A stretch of DNA of 64,000 bases from CAWINY01 sp963837635 (GCA_963837635.1 CAWINY010000005.1:62001-126000); one strand, 5' to 3'; positions 15,061 through 24,082 are shown, counted from the stretch's first letter. Notes: generated by a model from the letters alone, not told the origin. A program made the numbers and translations.

Positions 15061-16350
15061 TCAATAGCATTCGTCAATCAACTCGACCACGTGCTTCACG
15101 TCGAGCTTTAGCCCGCTACGCTGGACCCCAGCATGGAGCTGGAGCATGCAACCCACGTTTGAGGCCGCGATGATTTCGGCTCCGGTGGTGGCGATGTCGT
15201 CCATCTTGGCGTCCAGAATGCGCATCGAAAGTTCGTTCTCCACAATGTTGTAGGTGCCCGCGCTGCCGCAACACTGGTCCGCTCGTGGCATCTCGACCAG
15301 TTCTGCGCCGAGCGCTTTGAGCAACTCGCGAGGCGCGGAACGGACCTTCTGGGCGTGGGCTAGATGGCAGGCGTCCTGATAGGTGACGCGGCGGGAGATG
15401 CCGCGGCGAGGAGTGCGCAGTCCGGTTTGCGCCAAAAACTCATTCACGTCGCGCACTCGTGCGGCGAACTGGCGTGCTTTCTCGGTGTAATCCGGATCAT
15501 TCTCCAGCAGCTCGCCATACTCCTTCATGATGGCGCCGCAGCCGGCGGCATTGGAGATGACGGCATCAACCTCGCATGTCAGGAAGACGTCAATGTTATG
15601 ACGCGCCAGTTCGCGGGCCTGTTCCAGGCGTCCCGCATGGGCGTGCATGGCCCCGCAACACTGCTGCCCGGCAGGGATGACGACTTCGAATCCATTCTCA
15701 TTCAGCACACGAATGGTGGCGCGATTCAACTCGGAGAAGCTGACGTTGGCGATGCAGCCACTAAGAAATGCCACCCGCCCTCGCCGCTCGCCCTTGGCGG
15801 GAAAAGTCTTGCCGATCTCGTCGTAGAAGAAGCGGGAGTCGATCTCGGGCGCCAGGGATTCGATTGGTTCGAGTCCGAGCAGGCGCAAGAGGCCGAGCTT
15901 GCGCGCCAACGCGCGCAGGCCGGAACGCTGATAGAAGCGCAGCAGGCGCGCTGCCAGGCGCAAAATTCCCGGCTTGCGCAACAAGGTGTCGAAGAAGAAA
16001 TTCCGTAGCGCGTTTGCCAGCCATGGCCGCCGGTAGTTGGTTTCGATCTCGCTGCGGGCGCGCTCCAGGATGCGCCCGTACTGCACGCCGGAGGGGCAGG
16101 CGGTCTCGCAGGCGCGGCAGCCAAGGCAGCGGTCAATATGGGTGACGAAGGAATCGGCGATCTTCAGCCGTCCGGCATCGACCTGCAGGACCTGATAGAT
16201 GCGGCCACGCGGCGAATCCATCTCCTGGCCGAGCACGCGATAGGTCGGGCACACGTTCAGACAGAGGCCGCAATGAATGCAGCGCCCGTAGAACTCCCAG
16301 GTGGGGCGGTCCGGCGTGGTGAAGAACGAGGTCTGGGTCCCGCTGCTCAG
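15061..16350 (-). CDS. glcF: glycolate oxidase iron-sulfur subunit
   Basis: Electron-transfer subunit of the membrane-associated glycolate oxidase GlcDEF. It has 429 residues from the CTG at 16350. Two [4Fe-4S] motifs, CIHCGLCLNVCP (Cys24-Cys34) and CLGCRACETACP, precede the CCG-type cysteine domains (QQCCGAMHAHAG, DQCCGSAG). There is no ATG, GTG or TTG between the glcE stop and the first cluster. CTG overlaps the glcE TGA and has GGGAGG 8 nt upstream. The alternative is an ATG at 16434, deep in glcE. Last gene of the operon. Confidence 0.88.
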   Translation of the reverse strand: MSSGTQTSFFTTPDRPTWEFYGRCIHCGLCLNVCPTYRVLGQEMDSPRGRIYQVLQVDAGRLKIADSFVTHIDRCLGCRACETACPSGVQYGRILERARSEIETNYRRPWLANALRNFFFDTLLRKPGILRLAARLLRFYQRSGLRALARKLGLLRLLGLEPIESLAPEIDSRFFYDEIGKTFPAKGERRGRVAFLSGCIANVSFSELNRATIRVLNENGFEVVIPAGQQCCGAMHAHAGRLEQARELARHNIDVFLTCEVDAVISNAAGCGAIMKEYGELLENDPDYTEKARQFAARVRDVNEFLAQTGLRTPRRGISRRVTYQDACHLAHAQKVRSAPRELLKALGAELVEMPRADQCCGSAGTYNIVENELSMRILDAKMDDIATTGAEIIAASNVGCMLQLHAGVQRSGLKLDVKHVVELIDECY

Positions 16351-17633
16351 AAGAGGAACCTCCCGCGATTCAGGATGTCGCCGGGATCGAACGCGCGCTT
16401 GATCGTACGCTGGGTTTCGAGATCGGTCGGGCATCCGCCCCAGCAGCCCACGTCGAGTGCGGCAGGCTTGTGCACGACGACAGCGGAGCCGTCTCGTGGC
16501 ACGGCGCGGCGCACGGCCGCCAGCGCATTGGCGTAGCTGCCCAAGGGATTCTCTGCCGCAAAGAACGCAATATAGAGCGCGCCAACCGCGCGGCCGGCAA
16601 CGCTCAACTCCAAGCCGTTCTCCTGCGCGGCGGTATCGGAGGCTTGAAGAATTGCGGTCACCGCCTGCATCGGCGAGATCACGCTCAGGACCAGCGCTCC
16701 ACGCTCCCCCATGGTGACGGGGAAGTCGCAGATCGAGCGCCAAAACGCGGTTTCGGCGTTGCCGTCGAGTGTGGTCCAACCCGCATCTGCTGCCCAGATG
16801 TGGGGCACCGTCGTTTCGGCGTTGCTGCCTAGATCTCGGGCGTAGCGGGCCAAAACGGCCTCGCTGCCGCCGGCACGCAGCAGCACCCGCCAGTGTCCGT
16901 CGCCGAACAGGCTAGGCGAGGCGACATCGAGCGCCATCGGGGAGAGCGGCGAGCGCACGATGCGGTCGCGAAACGGCATGGCCTCGGCGACGCTCGCAAA
17001 TTCCGCCATAAACGTGCGCGTGGCGCGCGGGGCGGGGAAGAGCTTGAAGTTTGCGCTGGTGATGATCCCGAGCGTGCCGAAGCTGCCGATCATCAGCTTC
17101 ATCAAATCATAGCCGGCGACGTTCTTCACCACCCGCCCGCCGCCTTTGACGACTTTGCCTTCTGCCGTCGCGAACTCGACCCCGATGCAGAACTCGCGCG
17201 CGCCGCCGAAGCCGTGCCGCAGCGGGCCGTGCGCGGCAGTGGCCAGTGCGCCGCCGATGGTCGCACGGTCGGCGCATTGGCTGTCGAGCGGCAACAGTTG
17301 TCGGTTGGCGGCTACCGTTTCCTGCACGAATCCGAGCGTGCAGCCCGCGCCAACTCCGATGGTGAGGTCGCCGGGATCGTAAAACAGCAGGGAGCGCAGG
17401 CGGCGCGTCTCCAGCACGAGGTCCACGCGCGCAGGCGGTGTGCCGATCGTTTGCTTGGTGCCCCCACCGTTGGGTGTGACCACCAACTGCTTTGAGTTGG
17501 CGAACTTCAGAACTGCGGCCACTTCCTGCGCCGAAGCCGGTGCGACCCGGACAAGTTCTCCGTCGCGCACATACTCAGTGCCGACGATTGCCGCCAACTC
17601 TCGCGCCAAGGATGTGATGGCCGGAGTGCTCAT
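16347..17633 (-). CDS. glcE: glycolate oxidase FAD-binding subunit
   Basis: A 428-residue FAD_binding_4 protein, second flavin subunit of glycolate oxidase. The PCMH-type FAD domain covers about residues 25-200 (VTPNGGGTKQTIG; DLTIGVGAGCTLGFVQ; ATIGGALATAAHGPLRHG). Its start overlaps the glcD stop as ATGA, and its stop overlaps the presumed CTG start of glcF. A half copy of the intergenic family C repeat lies inside the gene at 16783-16811, read as VPHIWAADAG. Confidence 0.9.
   Translation of the reverse strand: MSTPAITSLARELAAIVGTEYVRDGELVRVAPASAQEVAAVLKFANSKQLVVTPNGGGTKQTIGTPPARVDLVLETRRLRSLLFYDPGDLTIGVGAGCTLGFVQETVAANRQLLPLDSQCADRATIGGALATAAHGPLRHGFGGAREFCIGVEFATAEGKVVKGGGRVVKNVAGYDLMKLMIGSFGTLGIITSANFKLFPAPRATRTFMAEFASVAEAMPFRDRIVRSPLSPMALDVASPSLFGDGHWRVLLRAGGSEAVLARYARDLGSNAETTVPHIWAADAGWTTLDGNAETAFWRSICDFPVTMGERGALVLSVISPMQAVTAILQASDTAAQENGLELSVAGRAVGALYIAFFAAENPLGSYANALAAVRRAVPRDGSAVVVHKPAALDVGCWGGCPTDLETQRTIKRAFDPGDILNRGRFLF
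16783..16811. repeat. half family C repeat inside glcE
   Basis: gcatctgctgcccagatgtg followed by gggcaccg matches the intergenic family C arm. It is read in frame as part of GlcE. Confidence 0.6.
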
Positions 17634-19141
17634 CGCCGAGCCTGTTCTTCGCCGAGACGTCGCTCGTTAGGGGCATCGGTGCCGCAACTAGGGCCCGCCG
17701 GCGAGACGCCGGCGCTACCGCTCTGTGGCGGTCGAGCGGAGAAGGTGCCCTCGCGGCAACTGCGCGGTACGGGCAGCAGTTTTTGCGGATTGAGCAGGCC
17801 GCGCGGGTTGAGCGCGTCGCGTAAGCGGGCCATCAGGGCAAGATCGTCCGGCGTGAAGAGGAACGGCATGAGTTCATTTTTTTCCATGCCGACGCCGTGT
17901 TCGCCGGTGATCGTTCCGCCCGCCTCGCAGCAACAGCGAAGGATTTCGACTGCAGCTTCATGCGTGCGGTGCAGCTGGTCGGGGTCGCGCTCGTCGAACA
18001 GGATGAACGGGTGCATGTTGCCGTCGCCCGCGTGAAAGATGTTGCCGATGGTCAGCTTCCACTTGGCGCTGATCTCGGTAATGCGCTTGAGCGTGGCTGG
18101 AATTTTGGTGCGCGGCACCACGCCATCTTGGGTGTAGTAGTTCGGCGAGATGCGGCCGATGGCGCCGAAAGCCATCTTGCGGCCCTTCCACAGCAGTTGG
18201 CGCTCCTGCTCGTTGGCCGCCTTGCGGACTTCGCGCGCCCCCTGTCGCAGGCACACCTGGCGCACCGCCTCGGCCTGCTCCTCGACGGCTTCCTTCAGCC
18301 CTTCGAGTTCGATCAGCAGGACCGCCCCGGAGTCGAGCGGGTATCCGGCATGAACGAATTCCTCGACCGTGCGCAGGGTCAAGCCGTCCAGCATCTCCAA
18401 CGCGCAAGGCGTGATGCCCTCTGCCGTGATGGCCACCACGGTTTGCGCGGCATCATCCATGCTCTGAAAAATGCCGAGCAGCGTTGCCACCGATTCGGCG
18501 ACGCGCGTCAACTTGACGGTGATGCTGGTGACAATGCCGATTGTCCCTTCCGATCCAGTGAACAATCCGGTCAGGTCGTAGCCGCAGGTCTCGGTGGTCT
18601 TGCCCCCAAAGGTTGCAACCCGGCCATCCGCCAGCACCACCTCGAGTCCAGTAACATGGTTGACCGTCACCCCTGAGGCCAGCGTGTGCGGGCCGCCGGA
18701 GTTCTCCGCCACGTTTCCCCCGACCGTCGCCGCGCGCTGGCTGGAGGGATCGGGCGCGAAGTACAGACCATACTTTGCCACCGCTTCACTCAGATCGAGA
18801 TTCACCACGCCCGGTTGAACCGTGGCGCGCAGGTTCGGCTCATCGATCTCCAGGATGCGATTCATGCGCGAGAAGCACAGGACAACTCCCCCGCCGGGTG
18901 CCACCGAGCCTCCGCTGAGCCCTGTGCCGGAGCCGCGTGGCACCATCGGTACGCCAGCCAGGTTGGCGGCGCGCACGATGCCAACCACGTGTTCGGTCGT
19001 CTCCGGGAATACCACCGCGCCTGGCGTGCCCCGGCTGAGTCCGGCGTCATATTCGTAAAGCATGACGTCTTCCGGGCGGTCGAGCACTGCGTCAGGACCG
19101 ACAATCTGGCCAAGTTGACGGACTAAGGCTTGCAGGGACAT
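17630..19141 (-). CDS. glcD: glycolate oxidase catalytic subunit
   Basis: Flavoprotein oxidising glycolate to glyoxylate, 503 residues. FAD-binding PCMH domain: VPRGSGTGLSGGSVAPGGGVVL, near residues 60-85, and ATVGGNVAENSGGPH. The FAD-oxidase C-terminal domain ends with the GEHGVGMEKN motif and NPRGLLNPQKLLP. The last ~45 residues beyond NPQKLLP are atypical: they read through a family D repeat (SAGVSPAG) and so appear added to the normal end. First gene of glcDEF. Confidence 0.94.
   Translation of the reverse strand: MSLQALVRQLGQIVGPDAVLDRPEDVMLYEYDAGLSRGTPGAVVFPETTEHVVGIVRAANLAGVPMVPRGSGTGLSGGSVAPGGGVVLCFSRMNRILEIDEPNLRATVQPGVVNLDLSEAVAKYGLYFAPDPSSQRAATVGGNVAENSGGPHTLASGVTVNHVTGLEVVLADGRVATFGGKTTETCGYDLTGLFTGSEGTIGIVTSITVKLTRVAESVATLLGIFQSMDDAAQTVVAITAEGITPCALEMLDGLTLRTVEEFVHAGYPLDSGAVLLIELEGLKEAVEEQAEAVRQVCLRQGAREVRKAANEQERQLLWKGRKMAFGAIGRISPNYYTQDGVVPRTKIPATLKRITEISAKWKLTIGNIFHAGDGNMHPFILFDERDPDQLHRTHEAAVEILRCCCEAGGTITGEHGVGMEKNELMPFLFTPDDLALMARLRDALNPRGLLNPQKLLPVPRSCREGTFSARPPQSGSAGVSPAGPSCGTDAPNERRLGEEQARR
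17687..17718. repeat. family D repeat copy inside the glcD coding end
   Basis: gggcccgccggcgagacgcc followed by ggcgctaccg matches the intergenic family D arm, but is translated in the glcD frame as AGVSPAG. Confidence 0.75.
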
Positions 19142-19190
19142 GGAGCTGTGAAGCGGATTTTAGCATTGTCCTGCACGCTCAAAATGATTA

Positions 19191-19259
19191 GCTGCTGATC
19201 TGCGCTGATGAACGCTGATCGTGGAAGTTAATTCAGCGTTGATCAGCGTTCATCAGCGG
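19191..19259. repeat. family H inverted repeat (CTGAT modules)
   Basis: The left arm gctgctgatctgcgctgatg and the right arm gatcagcgttcatcagcggc. CTGAT recurs every 10 nt. It lies between the glcD start and the 3' end of the CBS gene. Confidence 0.75.
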
Positions 19260-19298
19260 CTCGCAGGCCTGTCACCTGACGCTCAATAAGGGGAATGG

Positions 19299-19730
19299 CT
19301 ACGAGGCCTTGGTGACGTAGTCGCGGAACATATCGAGTTCGTAGTCTTTTTCGTTGACCGTGTGCAACAGCAGGTCGCGCAGGGAGAGCATGCCGATAAT
19401 CTTGCGTCCCTGAGTAATCGGCAAGTGACGGAAGCCACCCTGTTTCATCAGCAGCATCGCGCCCTCGATCGGGGCATCCGGCGTTATGGCGGTGATTCCC
19501 GTGGTCATCACCTCGCCCACTTTAAGCGTGCCGGCATCGCCGCCCTGGGCCACAACTCGCTTCATCAGATCGCGCTCGGAGAACATGCCGACCAATTCGC
19601 CATTGCGCACCACCGCGACTACACCGATGTTGTTTTCCACCATGCGGCGCACCGCGCTCAGGACGGAATCGTGCTCACCCACACAGTGCAAAGGGTTGCC
19701 CTCGACTAGTTTCTGAACCGTCATCACCAT
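19299..19730 (-). CDS. CBS-domain-pair protein
   Basis: A 143-residue protein made of two CBS motifs (about 5-62: LVEGNPLHCVGEHDSVLSAVRRM...GMFSERDLMKRV; about 72-130: VGEVMTTGITAITPD...IIGMLSLRDLL). Stand-alone CBS pairs bind adenine nucleotides and act as energy or ligand sensors. The start at 19730 is chosen because GGGGGAG lies 5 nt before ATG-GTG-ATG; the open frame continues upstream without other support. The target is unknown. Confidence 0.85.
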   Translation of the reverse strand: MVMTVQKLVEGNPLHCVGEHDSVLSAVRRMVENNIGVVAVVRNGELVGMFSERDLMKRVVAQGGDAGTLKVGEVMTTGITAITPDAPIEGAMLLMKQGGFRHLPITQGRKIIGMLSLRDLLLHTVNEKDYELDMFRDYVTKAS

Positions 19731-19937
19731 ACGCACTCCCCCACCGAGCTTAGTGACCCGGTAGATCGTTAGACTGGGCCAGAGTGTCCGCAGATGCCTT
19801 TTTTCTTGTCTGAGGCGGGCCACGCCGGATCCATGCCCGCAGGGGTTCCGACGTGCCGTAAAGGCTAGCGAGGGGTGCCGGCTTTCCATCCGGGTAATGA
19901 CGTGGTATGGTCATCGTAATTACCTAGGAGTTGGTTT

Positions 19938-20219
19938 ATGCCAAAGGGAGCCGTCTTCACCGTCAAGCTGGAAGCCGAGTTGCGTGACGCCTTCACGGAT
20001 GAAGCTGCGGCGATGCACCGGCCCGCCTCGCAGCTTGTGCGCGAGTTCATGCGCGAGTTCGTCCAGCGCCAGCGCGCAGCGCGGGAACATGATGCATGGT
20101 TCCGCGCCAGGGTACAGGAAGCTCTGGAGGACACGCGCCCGGGCATCCCACACGATGCGGTTATGGATGAAACTCGCGCCATTATTGAGCGAATCGCCAG
20201 CGCCAAGGCCAAGGCGTGA
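19938..20219 (+). CDS. RHH-type antitoxin
   Basis: A 93-residue small protein. The N-terminal strand plus two helices (GAVFTVKLEAELRDAFTDEA, then RPASQLVREFMREFVQRQR) fit a ribbon-helix-helix DNA-binding fold. The acidic/helical C-terminus would wrap the toxin. Its TGA overlaps the GTG start of the next gene (GTGA), the usual antitoxin-toxin coupling. Self-repression through RHH binding is expected. Confidence 0.75.
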   Translation: MPKGAVFTVKLEAELRDAFTDEAAAMHRPASQLVREFMREFVQRQRAAREHDAWFRARVQEALEDTRPGIPHDAVMDETRAIIERIASAKAKA

Positions 20220-20500
20220 AGCTCGAGTGGCATCCCTTGGCCCGTACTGATTTGACCGAACTGGTGACGTATATCGCTTCCGAGGACCCAAACGCTGCAT
20301 GTCGCGTGCACGATGAGATTCGCAAGCACATCGGGATACTAGCCACGCAACCGGAAATGGGCCGTCCAGGGCGCGTACCTGGCACCCGCGAGTTGGTGAT
20401 CGCCGGCACTCCCTATGTCGCCGCATATCGATTTGCCGGGGATTTGGTGACGGTCCTGCGAATACTGCACGGGGCCCGGCTATGGCCACGGAAGCTATGA
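20216..20500 (+). CDS. RelE/ParE-superfamily toxin
   Basis: A 94-residue toxin with the ParE/RelE core: LEWHPLARTDLTELVTYIA, NPNAA-like loop, GRPGRVPGTRELVI, YVAAYRF and the C-terminal VLRILHGAR-LWP. GTG start overlaps the antitoxin stop. ParE poisons gyrase while RelE cleaves mRNA on the ribosome; the RILHGAR-W ending favours the ParE side, but sequence alone does not decide. Confidence 0.82.
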   Translation: MKLEWHPLARTDLTELVTYIASEDPNAACRVHDEIRKHIGILATQPEMGRPGRVPGTRELVIAGTPYVAAYRFAGDLVTVLRILHGARLWPRKL

Positions 20501-20531
20501 TTGGGTAAGCTGGGATTGGCGATCCGCGACG

Positions 20532-21920
20532 TCAGGTCGCGGTTCTGGACCTTCTGACGAAGAAGATGAAATAAGAACAGTTCCACAGCGCCGTCGGGAT
20601 ATCACCCTGCGGGCGCGAGGTGATGATCAGGTTGAAATCCTCGGTTACGACCAGTGTGTCGAGCACCGAGGGTCCGGTCTGCGGCGCCACCAGCGCCAGG
20701 TACCGGAGAAACTCGTAAATGTCCTCGCCCTCGTATCCCGGAGCGGCGAAGCTCAGTTCGGTGTCGCTGTGGGCGAAGTGCCAGGCCAGGGATGCCGTCG
20801 TCGTTACTCCATTCTCGTATGCGTCAGGATTGATCATCCCAGGAGCTGGGTTATCGAAGATGATCCGCAGCCGGCGCTCGTCTTCGCGGGTGAACTCCCG
20901 GACTTTCAGCGATCCGGTCTTGGCGGTTGCTTTCCAGTCCACGTGCCGGACCGGGTCGCCGGGCAGGTGTTCGCGGATGCGGTACAGGTCGCAGCCGCGG
21001 CCACGCACGAAGCTTTCCAACTCGCCGGTGATCAAAGGCAGCATCTCGAGCATGCCATTCGTGGGCTCCACGGGCGGGTAGACGATGAGCTCACGCTCCA
21101 GCGGCACTTCGCGAGTCTTGACCAGGAACGAAAACGGGAAGCGTGTGGCCAGTCCGAAGCTTTCCTGCGCGTAACGGCCGCGACGCGGGAACTGCAGGTG
21201 CACCTCGGCACAGGCCGATGTGCCTGCCGGCAGAAATGGGAAGTACACGTCTCCGTTCAGGATTGGAGGCGCGGGGTCGGGAGGTCGCCGCAGGCGCAAG
21301 GCATAGTCGGGCAAGCTGACCCAGGGACGCCTCGACGGAAACCGGAAGCGCGTGCGCTCCGCCTTCAGCCGGCTGCGCGGTTTCTTTCGCGGAGTGATGA
21401 CGCTGATCGAATACGAGGGGATCACCCGGCGCGGATTGCTCAGCGTGAGCCTGGCCAAGGCGCGGGTCTGGGCAAAAACGTGGTCAGGCAGGGCGGCGTC
21501 GAGTTCCAGGCCGCGCAGCACGCTGGCTGAAACCGCCCCGGAGACAACCACCGCGGCCAGCATCACGGCGACCACCATGAATAGGAGATTGTTCCCGGTG
21601 TTGAGAGCGGAGACGCCGATCAGCACGGTCAACACCAGATAAACGTAGCCTTCGCGGGTGATCTGGTAGTCCAGCGCCTCGCGTACGTGGGTCGCGGCCA
21701 GGCGGCGGGCGAGGTAGGGAACGGCGGTTACCCCGACAAAGGCCGCCAGCAGCAAGGCCAGAGAGGCAAGAATAGCCGTCGCCCACACGTAGCCCGCTTC
21801 GCGCGTCACGGAGGAACACAGTGCCGCGCCGAAGGCCGCTGCCAGGGCAAGGATCGCCAATAGGAAGCGGATCCAGGCCTGCCGGTCGATCACGAAGGTC
21901 GATTTGGGAAGCGAGGGCAT
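20532..21920 (-). CDS. DUF58-domain membrane-anchored protein
   Basis: 462 residues. Two N-terminal transmembrane pairs lie at about 15-70 and 92-135. The DUF58 signature follows near residue 325 (GDPVRHVDWKATAKTGSLKVREF), with the VWA-like domain after it. DUF58 proteins usually pair with MoxR AAA ATPases and VWA proteins, but no MoxR gene is adjacent, so its partner must lie elsewhere. Upstream (21926-22032) is a hairpin repeat, so the promoter is probably short. Confidence 0.82.
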   Translation of the reverse strand: MPSLPKSTFVIDRQAWIRFLLAILALAAAFGAALCSSVTREAGYVWATAILASLALLLAAFVGVTAVPYLARRLAATHVREALDYQITREGYVYLVLTVLIGVSALNTGNNLLFMVVAVMLAAVVVSGAVSASVLRGLELDAALPDHVFAQTRALARLTLSNPRRVIPSYSISVITPRKKPRSRLKAERTRFRFPSRRPWVSLPDYALRLRRPPDPAPPILNGDVYFPFLPAGTSACAEVHLQFPRRGRYAQESFGLATRFPFSFLVKTREVPLERELIVYPPVEPTNGMLEMLPLITGELESFVRGRGCDLYRIREHLPGDPVRHVDWKATAKTGSLKVREFTREDERRLRIIFDNPAPGMINPDAYENGVTTTASLAWHFAHSDTELSFAAPGYEGEDIYEFLRYLALVAPQTGPSVLDTLVVTEDFNLIITSRPQGDIPTALWNCSYFIFFVRRSRTAT

Positions 21921-21925
21921 GCTGG

Positions 21926-22032
21926 TCAGCCGTCAGCCATCAGCCATCAGAAAAACCGCTGTTGGCTCTCGGCTTTTGGACGAGGGTATCAGGTAACAGG
22001 TATCAGCCAAAAGCCAAAAGCCAAAAGCCAAC
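21926..22032. repeat. composite repeat (CAGCCAT, family G and GCCAAAA modules)
   Basis: Iterated cagccatcag copies are followed by an inverted pair: gttggctctcggcttttgg at 21961 and ccaaaagccaaaagccaac near 22014. The family G text ggtatcaggtaacaggtatc sits in the loop. It separates DUF58 from the second dedA. Confidence 0.7.
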
Positions 22033-22036
22033 ACGG

Positions 22037-22654
22037 CTAGTCAGATTCACGCCGCTCTCGCCAACTCCGCCAAGCCAGCCAGACGACCACGGCGGCGATC
22101 AACACCACGCCGGCGCCGAGATTGAAGCGCCGCAGGGTCCGCAGCAGAGTCTCCCAGCTTCGGCCGAAGAAGAATCCGATGCAGGAAATCGTTGTTACCC
22201 AAGTGATCGCGCCCAGGAAATTGAACAGCGCGAAGCGTGGCCAATCCATTTTTAGGACGCCGGCCAGGGGGCCGGTGATGATCCTCATGCCGAAGACAAA
22301 GCGGGCAGAAAAGACCGCTACCGGACCGTGCTTCGCGAAGACCCGCTCGCCGTGGTGGATGTGGCGTTGCGGAATGTGGAAGAGGTGCTGATATCGATCA
22401 AGCAGTGGACGGCCACCGCGGCGGCCGATCCAGTAACCGAGGTTGTCGCCCAGAGTGGCCGCCAGCGTTGCGATCAGGATGATCCACTCCAGGTGCAGGT
22501 GCTGTTCCGAGTAGGCGAGAAAACTGGCGAACAGCAGCGCCGTCTCGCCCGGCACCGGGATTCCGGCGTTTTCCAGTAGCAGGGCGACAGCCACCGTCAA
22601 GTAGCCGTGGTAGGCAAAGTGCGCCCGCATGATTTCGAAAATTCGCTCGCCCAT
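22037..22654 (-). CDS. DedA-family inner-membrane protein (second copy)
   Basis: 205 residues. The DedA core ENAGIPVPGETALLFASFLA, ATLGDNLGYWIGRRGGRPLLDRY and FSARFVFGMRIITGPLAGVLKM is clear, with terminal membrane segments. It differs strongly from the copy at 11410, with E-x3-P-V-P-G-E in place of the C-I-P-L-P-S-E type, so it is a paralogue from another subgroup and not a recent duplicate. Upstream 22655-22865 holds no gene. Confidence 0.88.
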   Translation of the reverse strand: MGERIFEIMRAHFAYHGYLTVAVALLLENAGIPVPGETALLFASFLAYSEQHLHLEWIILIATLAATLGDNLGYWIGRRGGRPLLDRYQHLFHIPQRHIHHGERVFAKHGPVAVFSARFVFGMRIITGPLAGVLKMDWPRFALFNFLGAITWVTTISCIGFFFGRSWETLLRTLRRFNLGAGVVLIAAVVVWLAWRSWRERRESD

Positions 22655-22865
22655 GGTGAGGAAAAGTACTTAGTACACACTACTCAGTCCTTGGGTCGGG
22701 CGCCATAGTAATACGAGTGCCGAGTCAGTATCGGAGGGCCAGTACACAAAAATTTTTCAGATTGGCAACCGGGAAATGTTCTCAGGAGTCGAACTTACTT
22801 GATATCGCCTCTGTCGCTTCTATGGGGAGCCCAAAGCCCCCCATATTTTTGCTCCCCAACGAGGT

Positions 22866-23390
22866 TTACATATCCTTCCTGAGGAAGACCCAACGTCCGA
22901 GCAGGATGGCGGGCCAGCGCCAGAAGTGTTGCGCAAACACGTGCGCCAGTTTGTAGCGCAGAAGGAATCCTGGGGTGCTCAGGCGTGGAACCATGCGGTA
23001 TCCATGTCGCCGGAAGTATTCGGGAGACAAGGTAATGGCCCACAAGGAGTGCAACTTGCGCTCTTTGGATAGCGCCTCGGCTTCTTCCATCAGGCGCGAG
23101 CCGACGCCGTGTTTCTTGAATTGCGGCAGGACCGCCAGGGTCAGCACCTCGGCTTCACCGTGCGGCAACAGGTGCAGCGCTAAGCATCCCATGAAGCGAT
23201 CGTCCTGGCTGTCGCGCGCCACCAGAAAGTCGCGGATGTTGCGTACTAAGTCGCGGCGATCACGCTGAAAAAGACCACGGTCATGACGGTTGGCGGCCAG
23301 CACCGCTTCGATGTCCCGCAGATCGCGGAGGATGGCGGGTTCGACAACAATTCGGGACCGGGCATTTGCCTTCACTGCTGATGTCGCCAC
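22866..23390 (-). CDS. GNAT-family N-acetyltransferase (ArgA-like)
   Basis: 174 residues with one GNAT fold. The acetyl-CoA loop is HGVGSRLM, preceded by strand VLTLAVLPQFKK and followed by LSPEYFRRHGYRMVP. This arrangement resembles the short N-acetylglutamate synthases of arginine synthesis; argD lies far off at 60337, so the link is only suggestive. The C-terminal aromatic segment (AHVFAQHFWRWPAILLGRW) is unusual and may bind a membrane or a partner. Confidence 0.75.
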   Translation of the reverse strand: MATSAVKANARSRIVVEPAILRDLRDIEAVLAANRHDRGLFQRDRRDLVRNIRDFLVARDSQDDRFMGCLALHLLPHGEAEVLTLAVLPQFKKHGVGSRLMEEAEALSKERKLHSLWAITLSPEYFRRHGYRMVPRLSTPGFLLRYKLAHVFAQHFWRWPAILLGRWVFLRKDM

Positions 23391-23578
23391 GTTCGCTCCA
23401 AGAACTCAAGATGAGTTATGGGCCCAAAGTTCTAGACCTGCTATAAGTTTTTTTGCATTGTGCGGGACATTTTTTGGAACCACAAGTGCGTTCTGTGATC
23501 GGAAGATTACTTTGGTACTCTCGTGGGCCATGGGCAGGGGCGGTGGGCGAAAAGGCGAAAGCCAGCCCAACACCGCAT

Positions 23579-24082
23579 TTATAGTTTTTGCAATCCTTCC
23601 CGAATCAAGTTGACGCTCTGCTCGACGGTGAGAATCGCAGTGTCGATCACGAGGTGTTGGCGATTCCAGCAATGGTACTCGCGAGCGGCCACCTCGTCCC
23701 ATGCAGGCAGTAGTAAGCCGGGAATATCGGTGGTTCGCGTCTCCACCCGACGTCGATGTTCGGTGCCGTCAGTACACTGGACTTCGACTTCCAGGGCGCG
23801 GGACTGAGCCCGGTTGGCAACTTCGAGCCAGGCGGCGCGCGTGAGCTCAAGTGGATTGACAGAATCCGCAATTACGCTGCGTCCCAGGCGGAGGTTATCC
23901 TCAGCAATGGCATAGCCAACACGGTAACCAGCGCCATCGAGAGGCTGGCGGAGTGCTCCAGAATCACGTAGGGCCTGTTCAATCGAGTCCACGCGCAGAT
24001 AAACCGCGCCGAGTTGATGCGCCAGTTCCCGTGCGATCGTCGTTTTTCCGGCGCCGGGCAGTCCACTAAAGATGATTAGCAT
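23579..24082 (-). CDS. small P-loop kinase (AAA_33/zeta-like)
   Basis: 167 residues from MLIIFSGLPGAGKTT, a Walker A at residues 6-14. DSIEQALR, SVIADSVNPLELTRAAWLEVA and the R-rich lid RRRVETR are typical of small NTP-dependent kinases such as gluconate, chloramphenicol or tunicamycin-type kinases. The annotated start is at the P-loop strand; the frame extends 18 codons upstream without support. No antitoxin-like partner is adjacent. Substrate unknown. Confidence 0.78.
   Translation of the reverse strand: MLIIFSGLPGAGKTTIARELAHQLGAVYLRVDSIEQALRDSGALRQPLDGAGYRVGYAIAEDNLRLGRSVIADSVNPLELTRAAWLEVANRAQSRALEVEVQCTDGTEHRRRVETRTTDIPGLLLPAWDEVAAREYHCWNRQHLVIDTAILTVEQSVNLIREGLQKL

Noticed and set aside
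15061..16779. Full 572-codon version of glcF
   Set aside because: The first 143 codons are the shadow of glcE; homology begins only at the iron-sulfur region.
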